The notes: generated by a model from the sequence alone, not told the origin. Shown: positions 8,964 to 18,257, counted from the first letter of the stretch. The stretch: 64,000 nt of DNA from Terriglobia bacterium (GCA_020073485.1 JAIQFB010000004.1:62001-126000); one strand, 5' to 3'. Made by a program: numbers and translations.

Positions 8964-10316
8964 GTGGACGAATACAAATATTTGCTTTCAGAACGCGACT
9001 TGCCGAAGAGTTGGTATAACGTCGTCCCGGATCTGCCGCAGCCGATGTCGCCTCCATTGCATCCGGGGACGGGGCAGCCGGCGGGCCCCGCCGATCTGGA
9101 AGCGATTTTTCCGCGCGCGTTGATCGAGCAGGAAGCTTCTTCCGCGCCCCGTATTCCGATCCCCGATCCGGTGCTCGATATGCTCCGGCTTTGGAGGCCC
9201 ACGCCGCTGCACCGCGCCCGGCGCCTCGAAAAGGCACTGGGAACTCCGGCGAAAATTTTCTATAAGAACGAATCGGTCTCCCCGGCGGGCAGCCACAAGC
9301 TGAACACGTCGATCGCCCAGGCGTACTACAACAAAGAGCAGGGCATCAAGCGCCTGGCTACCGAGACCGGAGCCGGCCAATGGGGCAGCGCGCTTTCGTT
9401 TGCCTGCCAAGTGTTTGGACTCGAATGCTTTGTGTACATGGTGAAATGCAGTTATTTCCAGAAGCCCCACCGCCGCACGCTGATGGAATGCTGGGGAGCC
9501 AATTGCATTCCTTCGCCAAGTGACCGCACCATCGCCGGCCGCAAAATTCTGGCAGAGGATCCGGACTGCCCCGGGAGCCTGGGCATCGCCATCAGCGAAG
9601 CGGTCGAAGACGCGGCGCTGCGGAAGGACACCAATTACGCGCTCGGCAGTGTCCTAAACCATGTTCTGCTCCACCAGACGGTGATCGGGCAGGAAGCCCT
9701 GGCGCAACTCAAACTCGCTGGAGCGTTCCCGGATGTGGTGATCGGCTGCTGCGGAGGCGGCAGTAATTTTGCGGGGATCGCGTTTCCATTTGTGCCGCTG
9801 AAAGCGGGCGGCAAGCAGATTCGCCTGGTGGCTGTGGAACCCGCGGCGTGCCCGACAATGACCAAGGGCGTCTATGCGTACGATTTCGGCGACAAGAGCG
9901 GTATGACGCCTCTCTTGAAAATGGACACGCTCGGCCACGATTTTATTCCACCGGGAATCCATGCGGGAGGCCTGCGCTACCACGGCATGGCGCCGCTGGT
10001 CAGCCTGCTGCATCGCGCGGGCGTGGTCGAAGCGGTCAGCTACACGCAATTGAAATGCTTTGAAGCGGCCGTCCAGTTCGCAAGAAGCGAAGGCATCGTC
10101 GTCGCGCCGGAAACTTCGCATGCGGTGTGCTGCGCGATCGACGAAGCGCGCAACGCCAAGGAGGAGGGGAAGGAAAGGACCATCCTTTTCAATTTGAGCG
10201 GCCACGGACACTTCGATATGGCCGCGTACGAAAAATATTTTGCGGGCGAGCTCACCGATTACGAATATCCCGCCGAAAAAGTTCAGGAAGCGCTGGCGCA
10301 TCTGCCGCGTACATGA
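8964..10316 (+). CDS. trpB: TrpB2-type tryptophan synthase beta chain-like PLP enzyme
   Basis: A fold-type II PLP enzyme of the TrpB2 branch: N-terminal [13 protein letters not shown] and [15 protein letters not shown] lysine in [11 protein letters not shown] (residue 112 from the chosen start), [15 protein letters not shown], and phosphate-binding glycine loop GCCGGGSNF. TrpB2 enzymes condense indole with serine to tryptophan and often work without a TrpA partner; no trpA is near. The GTG at 8964 follows GGGAGA by 8 nt and matches the usual TrpB2 N-terminus (450 aa); the ATG at 8910 would add 18 residues with little homology. Cytoplasmic, transcribed alone. Confidence 0.88.
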   Translation: MDEYKYLLSERDLPKSWYNVVPDLPQPMSPPLHPGTGQPAGPADLEAIFPRALIEQEASSAPRIPIPDPVLDMLRLWRPTPLHRARRLEKALGTPAKIFYKNESVSPAGSHKLNTSIAQAYYNKEQGIKRLATETGAGQWGSALSFACQVFGLECFVYMVKCSYFQKPHRRTLMECWGANCIPSPSDRTIAGRKILAEDPDCPGSLGIAISEAVEDAALRKDTNYALGSVLNHVLLHQTVIGQEALAQLKLAGAFPDVVIGCCGGGSNFAGIAFPFVPLKAGGKQIRLVAVEPAACPTMTKGVYAYDFGDKSGMTPLLKMDTLGHDFIPPGIHAGGLRYHGMAPLVSLLHRAGVVEAVSYTQLKCFEAAVQFARSEGIVVAPETSHAVCCAIDEARNAKEEGKERTILFNLSGHGHFDMAAYEKYFAGELTDYEYPAEKVQEALAHLPRT

Positions 10317-10425
10317 TCTTTATGGATGCGGTAGCGCCGATTTGGCTTTGGGTGCGAAACGCCGTTTCTCGAGCTTGGCCGCGGATCCGAACGAAACTTG
10401 TTATCAGTCTCGCATTTTCCGCGGG

Positions 10426-11766
10426 CTACTTGAATGGCCCGAGGTCGATGGCCGCGGCCATGGCCTGGTAGCCGGCATCGTTCGGATGCAGGTGGTCGCA
10501 GGAGTCGTACGCCGCAAGGAATTGTTTCGGATTGTTCGGATCGCGCGTGGCGGCGTCAAAATCGATCACCCCATCGAAGGCTTTGCCGGTGCGGATCCAT
10601 TGATTCACGGCCTGGCGCTTAGCCTCGCCCTCGGCGCTGTAATACGGCGCGCCGTAAAACGGAGTCATGGTGGCGCCGAAGATCTTCACGCCCTTCGAGT
10701 GGGCCGCGTCGATGAGCTGCTGGTACCCGGCGATGATATCTTCGGCGGTTGGCGTCGGATTGGTCCGGGCGTTCCCGATGTCATTGATGCCTTCCATCAA
10801 TACGACGTGCGTAACACCGGGCTGCGAAATCGCGTCGCGCTCAAATCGTGCCAGCGCATTGATCCCCGCCTGATAAGCCCCCTCGCTCAACACGCGATTG
10901 CCGGCGATCCCCGCGTTCATCAACCCGATTTTTACCGGAGACGCCTGGGAGAATAGCCGCCGCACGAGCTGATCGGGCCAGCGATTGTTCGTGTCCGGCG
11001 TCGAGCGCGTGCCGTCCGTGATGGAATCGCCGAACGTCACCAGGCCGCCGACCGATTCCGGCGCCTGGACCTCGACGCGATAGATCACGAACCAATTCTG
11101 CATGGCCGCCACCACCGGCAGCTTCACCGCGCCTGCGTAGTTGCCCGTCTCCGAAACGTAATTGGTCTGAAACGCGGCGGCGTGCATGGTCAGCGGCGCC
11201 GGCGTATCGGTGTTACCGGGCAGGTACAGATCGATGGCGAGGTCCGACATCTGCGGAACCGATAGACTCACTGGATCGCTGGTGATCACCGCGTACGCCG
11301 GAATCGCAATCGTGGACTTTCCGCTGAAGGTCAACAGGCGATCGGAGGCGGGCTCGATGGCCGCACTCTTGTCGCGCAGCGCGAGGTGAGCCGCGCCAAT
11401 CAACAGCGGCGCGTTTCCATACGCATTGCTGAGCACGATGCGGACACTGGAGCCGCCGATGCTGGTGTGCACAATCTGGCGCAGCGTCTGATTATTGAAA
11501 TGCATGAACGTAAGCGGCGCCGGCGGCGCCGCGGGACACTGATTTGGCTGAAACGGCGGCAGGGCGGGAGCAACCGGCGGCGGTGTCTGGGGACGGCCCA
11601 CTTCGGAAGTGGACCACGTGCCCACCCAATGCTCGTTGCTCCCGCGCTGCGCGGGCCTCGCTGTGCGAATCGCCAAAAGACAGAGAGGGACCAAAACGAA
11701 AACGGCAGGAACAATCCGCCGTTGCATGGTTCGCCTGAAGTGTAGCCGTCCGCTTATATTCTTCAT
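10426..11766 (-). CDS. Secreted SGNH/GDSL-family hydrolase
   Basis: A 446-residue exported esterase-like protein. An N-terminal signal segment (RRIVPAVFVLVPLCLLAI) precedes a beta-rich N-terminal module (about 45-230) and the SGNH domain: block I TFGDSITDGT with the nucleophilic Ser, block II Gly in NAGIAGNRV, block III Asn in MEGINDIGN, and block V DHLHPND with the catalytic Asp and His. This arrangement resembles carbohydrate acetyl-esterases or lipases that act on secreted polymers. An internal ATG at 11725-11727 would shorten the region before the signal by 13 residues and is equally possible. No strong ribosome site precedes either start. Confidence 0.85.
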   Translation of the reverse strand: MKNISGRLHFRRTMQRRIVPAVFVLVPLCLLAIRTARPAQRGSNEHWVGTWSTSEVGRPQTPPPVAPALPPFQPNQCPAAPPAPLTFMHFNNQTLRQIVHTSIGGSSVRIVLSNAYGNAPLLIGAAHLALRDKSAAIEPASDRLLTFSGKSTIAIPAYAVITSDPVSLSVPQMSDLAIDLYLPGNTDTPAPLTMHAAAFQTNYVSETGNYAGAVKLPVVAAMQNWFVIYRVEVQAPESVGGLVTFGDSITDGTRSTPDTNNRWPDQLVRRLFSQASPVKIGLMNAGIAGNRVLSEGAYQAGINALARFERDAISQPGVTHVVLMEGINDIGNARTNPTPTAEDIIAGYQQLIDAAHSKGVKIFGATMTPFYGAPYYSAEGEAKRQAVNQWIRTGKAFDGVIDFDAATRDPNNPKQFLAAYDSCDHLHPNDAGYQAMAAAIDLGPFK

Positions 11767-11823
11767 GTTCGTTTCGATCCCCTGCGCGGATTCCGTCTGG
11801 CCGGTTGAGGCGTTTTTCCGCCT

Positions 11824-13092
11824 TTACTTTTGCAGCAGGAACCTTTGCACCCGCTCGCCGTTGAACACTTCACCGGTATAAAGGTTGCCCTTGGAGTCGG
11901 TAGCCTCCATATGAACGCCGAAGAACTGGCCGGCGTTTTGGCCCATGCTTCCCAATGTGCCCAGCACCTTGCCAGTCTTGCGGTCCAGGAACCAGACGTG
12001 ATTGTTGGTGAGATCGGAAATATAGAGCAGCCTCTGCTCTTTGTCGTTCGAGAACATCACGCCGCCGGTCGAGCCGCCCACGCCCGTCCATTCGGCCATC
12101 TTTATTTCCTGCTTGAAATTTCCCTGCTTGTCGGTCACGTGAATGCGGTTGCCCGCCCGGTCGGCCGCATACACCAGGCCGTCGTTCGAGAAATTAAATG
12201 TCAGGTGGCCGACGAATTCCTTCGCCATCGGACCATTCGGAGTGTAGGCGTGGTCGGCGGGAGCGATGCTGATTTCCGAGAGCTTGTGTCCATAGGCGCC
12301 CCAGCCGCGCTTGAACTCGAATTTGTCCAGCGAGAAGACCATTACTCGCCCGCCGAAAGCGTTGTCGGCAATGTAAATCTCGTTGGCCGCATCGTCCGTG
12401 CGGATTTCCTCGATTCCGCCCACAATCATCGGCGTGGTCGGCGGATATTTGGCGATGAAGGCAGTTCTTGCCAGTGCCGCCGCTGTTCCAGCTCCATCTC
12501 CGCGGGGGCCGCGCGGGGTGCCCGGTATCGTGAGGAATCCGGCAATCGGGCCGGCGCTGCCCTCACCGGGAGCGCGGGTCGGAAGAGTCGGCTCTGTGAA
12601 TGGCTTTCCATCGGGCGTTTCGGGAACGTGAGGCACCGCCATCAGCATCTTGCCGGTTTTCGGATCGTACTTGCGGACGTTGTTTTGCCCGAGGTAGACA
12701 AACCCCTTGGTGTCGACAGCCATGCCGTGCCCTTGCGGCGCGTCGAATGAGCCGATGACGTCGCCATCCTTGTAGCCGGGGCCGTCATGCCCTGCGATGT
12801 GGATCATCGACGGAGGATGTACGCAGCAATCGGCAATCGGAGGATTCAGTTCGGCTTCGACTTCGATGGAAGTCAAATCGTTCGGACGGTCGTACACCCA
12901 AACGTTGTCGTCCTTGTCCACGGCCAGCCCCGTGACGCCGCCCATTTTCCACTTGTTCGGCAGCGGCTTGGGCCAACTGACATCGACCTTGAACTTGGGC
13001 GCGCTTTGATTCTGCGCCGCCGGTCCGCTCGCCAGGAAAAATACAAAAACAACGCCGAGTGCGCCCGCAAAAATCCATTTGAACTTTGCCAT
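11824..13092 (-). CDS. Secreted NHL-repeat beta-propeller (peptidyl-amidoglycolate-lyase-like)
   Basis: A 422-residue protein with a signal peptide (MAKFKWIFAGALGVVFVFFLASGPAAQ) and about six NHL-type blades (TGLAVDKDDNVWVYDRP, GHGMAVDTKGFVYLGQNNVRKYDP, LTFNFSNDGLVYAADRAGNRIHV, RLLYISDLTNNHVWFLDRKTGKVLG, HMEATDSKGNLYTGEVFNGERVQRF). The mature N-terminus FKVDVSWPKPLPNKW and the final GEVFNGERVQRF are shared with the proteins at 29577 and 41393, so the three are one family. Related propellers include the alpha-amidating lyase domain, but no activity is shown. The start at 13090-13092 follows AAAGGATGGG; the long open frame up to 13380 is not coding-like. Confidence 0.82.
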   Translation of the reverse strand: MAKFKWIFAGALGVVFVFFLASGPAAQNQSAPKFKVDVSWPKPLPNKWKMGGVTGLAVDKDDNVWVYDRPNDLTSIEVEAELNPPIADCCVHPPSMIHIAGHDGPGYKDGDVIGSFDAPQGHGMAVDTKGFVYLGQNNVRKYDPKTGKMLMAVPHVPETPDGKPFTEPTLPTRAPGEGSAGPIAGFLTIPGTPRGPRGDGAGTAAALARTAFIAKYPPTTPMIVGGIEEIRTDDAANEIYIADNAFGGRVMVFSLDKFEFKRGWGAYGHKLSEISIAPADHAYTPNGPMAKEFVGHLTFNFSNDGLVYAADRAGNRIHVTDKQGNFKQEIKMAEWTGVGGSTGGVMFSNDKEQRLLYISDLTNNHVWFLDRKTGKVLGTLGSMGQNAGQFFGVHMEATDSKGNLYTGEVFNGERVQRFLLQK

Positions 13093-13376
13093 AGTGATCC
13101 CATCCTTTTTCAAACGAAGATGTCCAACCCACGGGACTGTTGCGCGGAGTCTATTCCGCAGAGTCCGGAACGTCAACAAGTGGCGCGAGGCGCCGGCAGT
13201 TCCGCTCGCCCTATGATCGGCAAGTAAAGGCAGGCTTCCGCCGTCATCGGCTGCTTGCGTCCATTTCCACATGTTTGAAAGCATGGCAACGCCGGAGGAG
13301 CGGCATTCAAAGGCGGATAATACCTTGGCGAATAGCGGATTCCGTACCCTGAGGCGACGCACGGGGCCGCGCTGTC

Positions 13377-14027
13377 TCACATCATCCGGGGCAATCCCTG
13401 GCGCACCGTATTCTCCAGGTCGGCGATGGCGCTGGCCACTTTGCGGCTGATGGTTTCCAAGTTGGAAAGCAGTTCGATGCGCTCATGCCGGCTCGCAATC
13501 TGTTCAGCGCTGAGCACGTAACTCAGCAGGCCGCAGGACTCGGCCAAACTGACCAGCATGATGTCGCGCGTTTCGGGAATCGAATCGGAGAGGATGGCAT
13601 CGGCCAGCCGCAGGCGGACGTCCCGCTGCGGGCGGTTGTCGGCCATCGGGAAGCGCTCGACATCGATGATCCACAGGCGCTTGGATTTTTCGTGCTTCAA
13701 AATTCCCTGGCGGATGAGCGATGCGAGCGCTTCGCCCTCCAGATCGTCGCGCCGGGAAAATATCTCCTCGATCCACTCCCGCACCGAGGTGATATCGCCG
13801 CGTTGAGACATGGCGGCCAAAACGCGGTCCAGCGTGGCACTGCCTGTGGGGCTTCGATCGAGGATGTGAATCTGTTCCGTGTCGGTATCGATCTTGCGAG
13901 CCAGGGCTAGGTCAAAGAACACTGCGCCGACCAGAGCATACGCGGTGCCGTAGGGCCGCGTGGAACGCAGCGCGCCGGAATTCTCGTCCACCGCGAGCAA
14001 CACCACTTCTTCCAGCATCGTCAACAA
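13377..14027 (-). CDS. GPP34 (Golgi phosphoprotein 3-like) family protein
   Basis: A 216-residue soluble protein with the bacterial GPP34 layout: EEVVLLAVDENSGAL, a helix AYALVGAVFFDLALARKI, the linker LDRVLAAMSQRGDITSVREWI, a winged region LIRQGILKHEKSKRLWIIDVERFPMAD, and the terminal helical half LADAILSDSIPETRDIMLVSLAESCGLLSYVL. Eukaryotic GPP34 proteins bind phosphatidylinositol-4-phosphate; bacterial members are widespread in actinobacteria and acidobacteria with unclear roles, possibly membrane association. The start codon overlaps the end of the STAS gene upstream by 7 bp, so the two are probably translationally coupled. Confidence 0.8.
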   Translation of the reverse strand: MLTMLEEVVLLAVDENSGALRSTRPYGTAYALVGAVFFDLALARKIDTDTEQIHILDRSPTGSATLDRVLAAMSQRGDITSVREWIEEIFSRRDDLEGEALASLIRQGILKHEKSKRLWIIDVERFPMADNRPQRDVRLRLADAILSDSIPETRDIMLVSLAESCGLLSYVLSAEQIASRHERIELLSNLETISRKVASAIADLENTVRQGLPRMM

Positions 14028-14338
14028 GGCAGTTCTCCCTGGATGCGCAGCAGCTTATGCAGGCCCGTGGTCTCAAACACTTCCTGAACAAATTTGTTCA
14101 GACAGCAGATGGCGAACTCGGAGCCGCGGGTTTGCGCGGCGCGCGCGGCTTGCAGCACCGAGCGCAGGCTGGCGCTCGAAATGTAAGTGAGCGCGCTAAA
14201 ATCGGCGGCCACCCGGGCATTTCCCTCCACGGCGGATCGCAGCGCCGATTCCAGCGCGTCGGCGGCTTCGCCATCGGCGCGGCCGGCAACGGTGACAATT
14301 CTCCAGTCCCCCCGCGTCTCCTCAGTCACCTGAATCAT
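14021..14338 (-). CDS. STAS-domain anti-sigma factor antagonist
   Basis: A 105-residue single STAS domain: MIQVTEETRGDWRIVTVAGRAD, then VAADFSALTYISSASLRSVL, which holds the phosphorylatable serine position of SpoIIAA/RsbV-type antagonists, then FAICCLNKFVQEVFETTGL. Such proteins release a sigma factor or a partner by binding its anti-sigma kinase when unphosphorylated. The ATG at 14336-14338 follows GAGGCGAG; the frame is open further upstream to 14671 but that part is not STAS-like. No kinase or phosphatase is adjacent, and the only coupled gene is GPP34, suggesting a STAS-GPP34 signalling pair. Confidence 0.82.
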   Translation of the reverse strand: MIQVTEETRGDWRIVTVAGRADGEAADALESALRSAVEGNARVAADFSALTYISSASLRSVLQAARAAQTRGSEFAICCLNKFVQEVFETTGLHKLLRIQGELPC

Positions 14339-14579
14339 TCTCGCCTCAGCTTTCCAGGGCCATTCGTCGCCGCCATTGGCGGCCATTGCTGAACACACAC
14401 CGTCGCTGCAGGTGTGGCCATCGGCCGGCCGAGATTGTACTACCGAACGATTTCGCACGATAGGCAAGAGCCATGAGTCGCGAGAATTCTCCATGGAATG
14501 GAGATGAAACGGAAATGCCGGGCGGTACTGTGGGCTTGCAAGCCTCGATTCGGATACGATATTCGCGAAAGGAGCCGCG

Positions 14580-14663
14580 ATGACTTCAGTCCGTCTGCGT
14601 TTGGAAAATGGCGGGTATATCGAGCTGCTGGATTCGTTTGGTAACGCCACACTGGAACATTGA
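14580..14663 (+). CDS. Possible 27-residue mini-protein
   Basis: ATG at 14580 preceded by AAAGGAG at a good spacing opens a 27-codon frame (MTSVRLRLENGGYIELLDSFGNATLEH). The ribosome site is better than for many real genes here, but nothing is recognised and it may be the remnant of a longer gene that continues, broken, to 14898. Confidence 0.25.
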   Translation: MTSVRLRLENGGYIELLDSFGNATLEH

Positions 14664-14715
14664 GACCACAATTACGCCGGGTCCATCCGGAACGGCGGCT
14701 CCTTGCGGAAATGTC

Positions 14716-14898
14716 ATGAATTTCTACACGGGAATGCGATGGAAGAAAAGTTTCTTTTGAATCTGGAAGGCAATTGGGTATCCCGAGGAGCTGAAGGCAG
14801 GCTTTTTAGAGAAATATCCTGGGAAGGTTGAAGGCCCCGACGATAGGTTCATTCTACTCACCGGGTGCGTCGGTGACCCCTTCGACCCCGACAACTGA
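14716..14898 (+). pseudogene. Probable interrupted coding remnant
   Basis: A frame from ATG 14716 (MNFYTGMRWKKSFF) is stopped by TGA at 14758-14760, then continues open with protein-like composition (IGYPEELKAGFLEKYPG, PDDRFILLTGCVGDPFDPD) to TGA at 14896-14898. The second half has no start codon of its own. I read it as a decayed gene or the tail of one; no family was recognised. Confidence 0.35.
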
Positions 14899-15046
14899 CG
14901 TGATCACAAGTGCGAGAAGAAACCAACCCCACCGCCCCTTCGAAAAATCAAGAAGGAACGACCACCCGGAAATTCAAACCTAAAGGCTGCGCCGCCCGCC
15001 GATCATGCTTACTCCCTTACAGGCGTCAAATGCGACGCCCCTTAAA

Positions 15047-15709
15047 CTATTTTGGCAAATCGGGCTGATGCAGGATGAACGACAATGGCTCGTTCGACAC
15101 TTCGACACGCTTGACCTCGAAACAGGATGGGAGGAGGTCGTAAGGCACACCAACCTTTGAGTAAATGTTCTCGAACAGGGTCACACTTACGTTTCCACTA
15201 CGGTCAGACAAATGACCTACTGCACTGAATGATGTATTCTTAGTGTATTGGAGCTCGCTATTTCTTCCATGAAACCAATCGGTTCTTTTTCTAGTGTTCT
15301 TGTCAATCAGAAAGGTAATTTCGCCGTACATGGCAGCGATGAAATCATGACTCTCAGTTCCGTGCACTTGAAAAATGGGATCGATATTATTGTAAATCAG
15401 CAGTATCGAAGGAATGCCTTGATCGGCTCCGTACCGTATCTGTTTCTTTGAGCGATTTATCCTGTCGCGGACGTGGGCGCCTATGATTCGGGAATGTGAC
15501 AAGATATTCGGGCTGGACGGGTCTTTTACGACTCCAAAGCTTTCATCTTCCGTTAGTTCTTTCACTTCGACCATCAATTTAAGGTCGCCCACTAGTATCA
15601 GGTAGTCTGGCCTGTGACACGCTTTCTCTTTAACTTCTTCGACCTTCTGAAACGGCACCTTATTGGTGATCAAGAACCGTTCGAATAACTGTTCCGATTT
15701 TGTCTTCAT
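15047..15709 (-). CDS. Hypothetical protein with PD-(D/E)XK nuclease-like motif
   Basis: A 220-residue protein without signal or membrane segments. Residues 5-50 hold a pattern typical of the PD-(D/E)XK nuclease fold: an N-terminal helix with Glu (SEQLFERFL), HRPDYLI (Asp 35) and MVEVKEL (Glu 48, Lys 50). The following helix is rich in Arg/Lys (HVRDRINRSKKQIRYG) and is followed by a hydrophobic strand, SILLIYNN. This is compatible with a restriction- or repair-type endonuclease, but no family is recognised. Base composition and codon use (many A/T-ending codons) differ from neighbours, hinting at horizontal transfer. It is divergent from the unknown gene at 15865. Confidence 0.6.
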   Translation of the reverse strand: MKTKSEQLFERFLITNKVPFQKVEEVKEKACHRPDYLILVGDLKLMVEVKELTEDESFGVVKDPSSPNILSHSRIIGAHVRDRINRSKKQIRYGADQGIPSILLIYNNIDPIFQVHGTESHDFIAAMYGEITFLIDKNTRKRTDWFHGRNSELQYTKNTSFSAVGHLSDRSGNVSVTLFENIYSKVGVPYDLLPSCFEVKRVEVSNEPLSFILHQPDLPK

Positions 15710-15864
15710 GTAATGATCCTTTAGGGTCCGTTACCGCTCCTCTAATCATACACGCGAGTAGTCTACTGCGCGTCCCGATGCCATAGAACCACATTTACCA
15801 TAATCGCCACACCACGGCATGGTTACCAGCCCATGTTAGAATCCAATCCTAGATGGAGGATGAC

Positions 15865-16431
15865 ATGGCAACACCGAGCATATTGTTTTCACGAAAGGAC
15901 AAATGCGATGATGCGGAAACAATACTTTATGAAATTGACCTGCTGCGCTTCACGAGGGGGCGGTTGCTTTCGTCCAATTCAGCGTGGACACAGCGCGACG
16001 AGTGGGTCTACTTGGAAAGCTTTCTGTTGCATTTCCGTAATCTGATCGAATTCTTTGGGAAGCCGAAGCCAGATAAAGACGATTTAACTGTTCAACGCCC
16101 GAAGGACTTTAGGACATGGAAAGCCCTGACCAAACCTGATATTGAATTAATGACTAGACCGGACCTTTGGAAAAAATATGAAACTAGGCAGAATCCCGAA
16201 TCGATCTCAAAATATCTCCATCACTGTACGAAGCGAAGAACTATAAAGAAGAAATGGGACGTCGAAGCCATGTTCTCAGAACTGCGACCGGCTATCGACA
16301 AGTTCGAGTCCTTACTGCCCGAATACAAGCCCGTTACAGGGTTGACTCAAACACGAGGCGTTTCCTTTCTCGATGGGAATTCAACCGCTAGCACTAGAGT
16401 GTGGGATTCAAGTTTGGTCCCTGAAAAGTAG
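15865..16431 (+). CDS. Hypothetical cytoplasmic protein in AT-richer island
   Basis: A 188-residue protein of unknown function, predicted mostly helical and soluble. The segment ESFLLHFRNLIEFFGKP is reminiscent of helical HEPN-like accessory proteins, but the R-x4-6-H catalytic motif of HEPN RNases is not present, so this is not claimed. The ATG at 15865 has a strong site, GGAGGA, 4 nt upstream at 15855-15860; an in-frame ATG at 15853 overlaps that site. Codon use is AT-richer than in the surrounding genes, like its divergent neighbour at 15047, and the two probably arrived together. Confidence 0.6.
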   Translation: MATPSILFSRKDKCDDAETILYEIDLLRFTRGRLLSSNSAWTQRDEWVYLESFLLHFRNLIEFFGKPKPDKDDLTVQRPKDFRTWKALTKPDIELMTRPDLWKKYETRQNPESISKYLHHCTKRRTIKKKWDVEAMFSELRPAIDKFESLLPEYKPVTGLTQTRGVSFLDGNSTASTRVWDSSLVPEK

Positions 16432-16672
16432 AGTGAAGTGACCATGGGCGGTGATCTGGCAGTTTGCCCGGACATTAGACGATCCTGAATCGGAGGGTAC
16501 CCCAGCCTTCGACTTTTGAAGGCCAAGTTTTTGACTTGACGCTCGTGAACCGGATCAACGGACGCATCAGGAGCCCACAAAACAAGGACTCAAACCGGAC
16601 ATTACGCCCAACTTCGCTCCGGGCGTGTAGCCGGAGCGATGTAAGGGTTCCGAAATTTGGGTGACGCCTTGC

Positions 16673-18151
16673 TCACTTCCCCGGAGCGGGCAACGTCTGT
16701 ATGGGCGCAGAGCACAACTCTTCGACGGGCTGCTCCGATTTGTATTCCAGTTTCTTGGGCGGGGCGCATCCTTCTTCCTTGGTCAGCAGGAGGCTCGGCT
16801 TCCCGATCTCTTCTTTCTCGGCCTTGGCCGCGATGGGCGCAAGTTCCTTCTTCATCTGCTCGTACGCGGACGTCTGCACGACGGCGTCCGGCTTTGCTTC
16901 CAGGAAAGTGATCTCGCGCTGGGTCTGCACCATCCTCTGATAGAAGGGCGGGTGCGTGCGGAACCAGCTCACGCCGTTGACGTAGCCTTTCTTTGTGGCC
17001 ATTTTGTCGAAGAAGCGGATGAACCCGCTGGGATCGTATCCGGCGCTCCACGCATATTGGACGCCGAGTTGGTCCGCTTCGAGTTCGTAGTCGCGGCTGA
17101 CGCCCAGCAATTTGAGGTTGAGCACCAGGCCCAAACCGAAAAATCCATACTGCAACGCATAATACATGCCAATGCCCGCTACGCCGCCGGTCAGGACGAT
17201 GGCGGCGATTTGCGCTGCCTGGTAAAGAATGCTGGCGATGGTTGCGCGTTTCATGAGCTTGTTCGCGTGCCGGGCCGTATCGTGCGAGATTTCATGAGCG
17301 ATGACGCCCGCCAGTTCGGACTCGTCGTCGGTGGCTTCCAGCAGGCCGCGCTCGATGAACAGATACCCGCCGGGCAGCGCGAATGCGTTGATTTCCCGGG
17401 ATTGCAGCACGGTGATGTGCAGGGGAATTTTCAGATCGGAGTGCTTGGCAATTTTCTCCCCGACCGACCGGACGTATTCCTGGATAGCCTTGTCCTCGAG
17501 TTCGGGCGGCATGAGGCCGAGGCGTTTCAGTTCCTCGACGGATTGCGCGCCGCGCTTGATGTCGTCCTGCTGATTCGGCTCGATCTCACGGAATCCGATG
17601 TCCTTTACGTCTCCCCAGCGTCGCGTGTGATAGGTTCCGCTCGCGAGTTCCTGCTGGATTTGTTTGTATTGAGCGGGCCATTGTTGAATGACATCCAATT
17701 TCGCGTTTAGGTTGTCATACGCAGTGGGAATGGCCTGTCCGGAAAGGATGTCGGCTTCGCTCCTCAACATATCGAGGTTTTGAATGGTGCAGTGGGCCTG
17801 CTTGCGTTGCTCCTCGTTGAGCGTCGCCGTATTTTTCTTGAGATCCTTGCGGGCGGCGTCAATCTGATCGCCGTACTGCTTGGAATGCGTTTTGAAGCGG
17901 CCCACGCAGAGATCCTTTCCACTCTTGAGCGAGTTCCGCTGCGATTCGATTTCCGAGGCGCTGAATTCCAGCTTTGGCGCCAGCTCGAAAAGCTCCATGT
18001 ACGATTTGTTCAGGTACTCGCGCAGCGTGAGCGTCTGCGCTGACCGGATCGGCGATTGCTGCGCGTAGGCCAGGCCTTCCCCCAAGGTTGGCAGCAAGGC
18101 CATCACGGAACAATGCAGAATCGCGACTGACTTCCGGAATAGGTTTTTCAT
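16673..18151 (-). CDS. Secreted M48-family zinc metalloprotease
   Basis: A 492-residue exported protein. After a signal peptide (about 1-30) and a charged, coiled-coil-like segment (residues 40-150) comes an M48 peptidase domain: INAFALPGGYLFIERGLL, the zinc site VIAHEISHDTARH (H-E-x2-H), a hydrophobic hairpin, and the third ligand glutamate in DYELEADQLGVQYA. Relatives (BepA/YfgC, LoiP) act in outer-membrane protein quality control in the periplasm. The extra N-terminal helical region is not standard in those proteins. Ribosome site GAAAGGAG precedes the ATG; the leader is an unusual purine-rich repeat (18160-18213). Confidence 0.87.
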   Translation of the reverse strand: MKNLFRKSVAILHCSVMALLPTLGEGLAYAQQSPIRSAQTLTLREYLNKSYMELFELAPKLEFSASEIESQRNSLKSGKDLCVGRFKTHSKQYGDQIDAARKDLKKNTATLNEEQRKQAHCTIQNLDMLRSEADILSGQAIPTAYDNLNAKLDVIQQWPAQYKQIQQELASGTYHTRRWGDVKDIGFREIEPNQQDDIKRGAQSVEELKRLGLMPPELEDKAIQEYVRSVGEKIAKHSDLKIPLHITVLQSREINAFALPGGYLFIERGLLEATDDESELAGVIAHEISHDTARHANKLMKRATIASILYQAAQIAAIVLTGGVAGIGMYYALQYGFFGLGLVLNLKLLGVSRDYELEADQLGVQYAWSAGYDPSGFIRFFDKMATKKGYVNGVSWFRTHPPFYQRMVQTQREITFLEAKPDAVVQTSAYEQMKKELAPIAAKAEKEEIGKPSLLLTKEEGCAPPKKLEYKSEQPVEELCSAPIQTLPAPGK

Positions 18152-18159
18152 TTCGGCTC

Positions 18160-18213
18160 CTTTCTCATCTTTTCTCGTCTTTTCTCATGATCATTTCTCG
18201 TCTTTTCGCATTT
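18160..18213 (-). repeat. Purine-rich short direct repeats in the M48 gene leader
   Basis: Read on the minus strand, the 55 bp before the protease start repeat GAGAAAAGA-like units about four times (GAAAAGACGAGAAAT, GAGAAAAGACGAGAAAAG, ATGAGAAAGGAG). Only the last copy makes a ribosome-binding site. The origin may be slippage; a role in translation initiation is possible. Confidence 0.5.
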
Positions 18214-18257
18214 TGGGGGCCGCCGAATGGCCCCGTGAACTCACTCGGTGGAATCCT

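Noticed and set aside
11386-11881. Several plus-strand frames over the GDSL gene start
   Set aside because: Overlap the signal region of a clear GDSL hydrolase and look like shadows.
15865-16431. HEPN-type RNase toxin
   Set aside because: The helix ESFLLHFRNLIEFF is suggestive, but the R-x4-6-H motif is absent.
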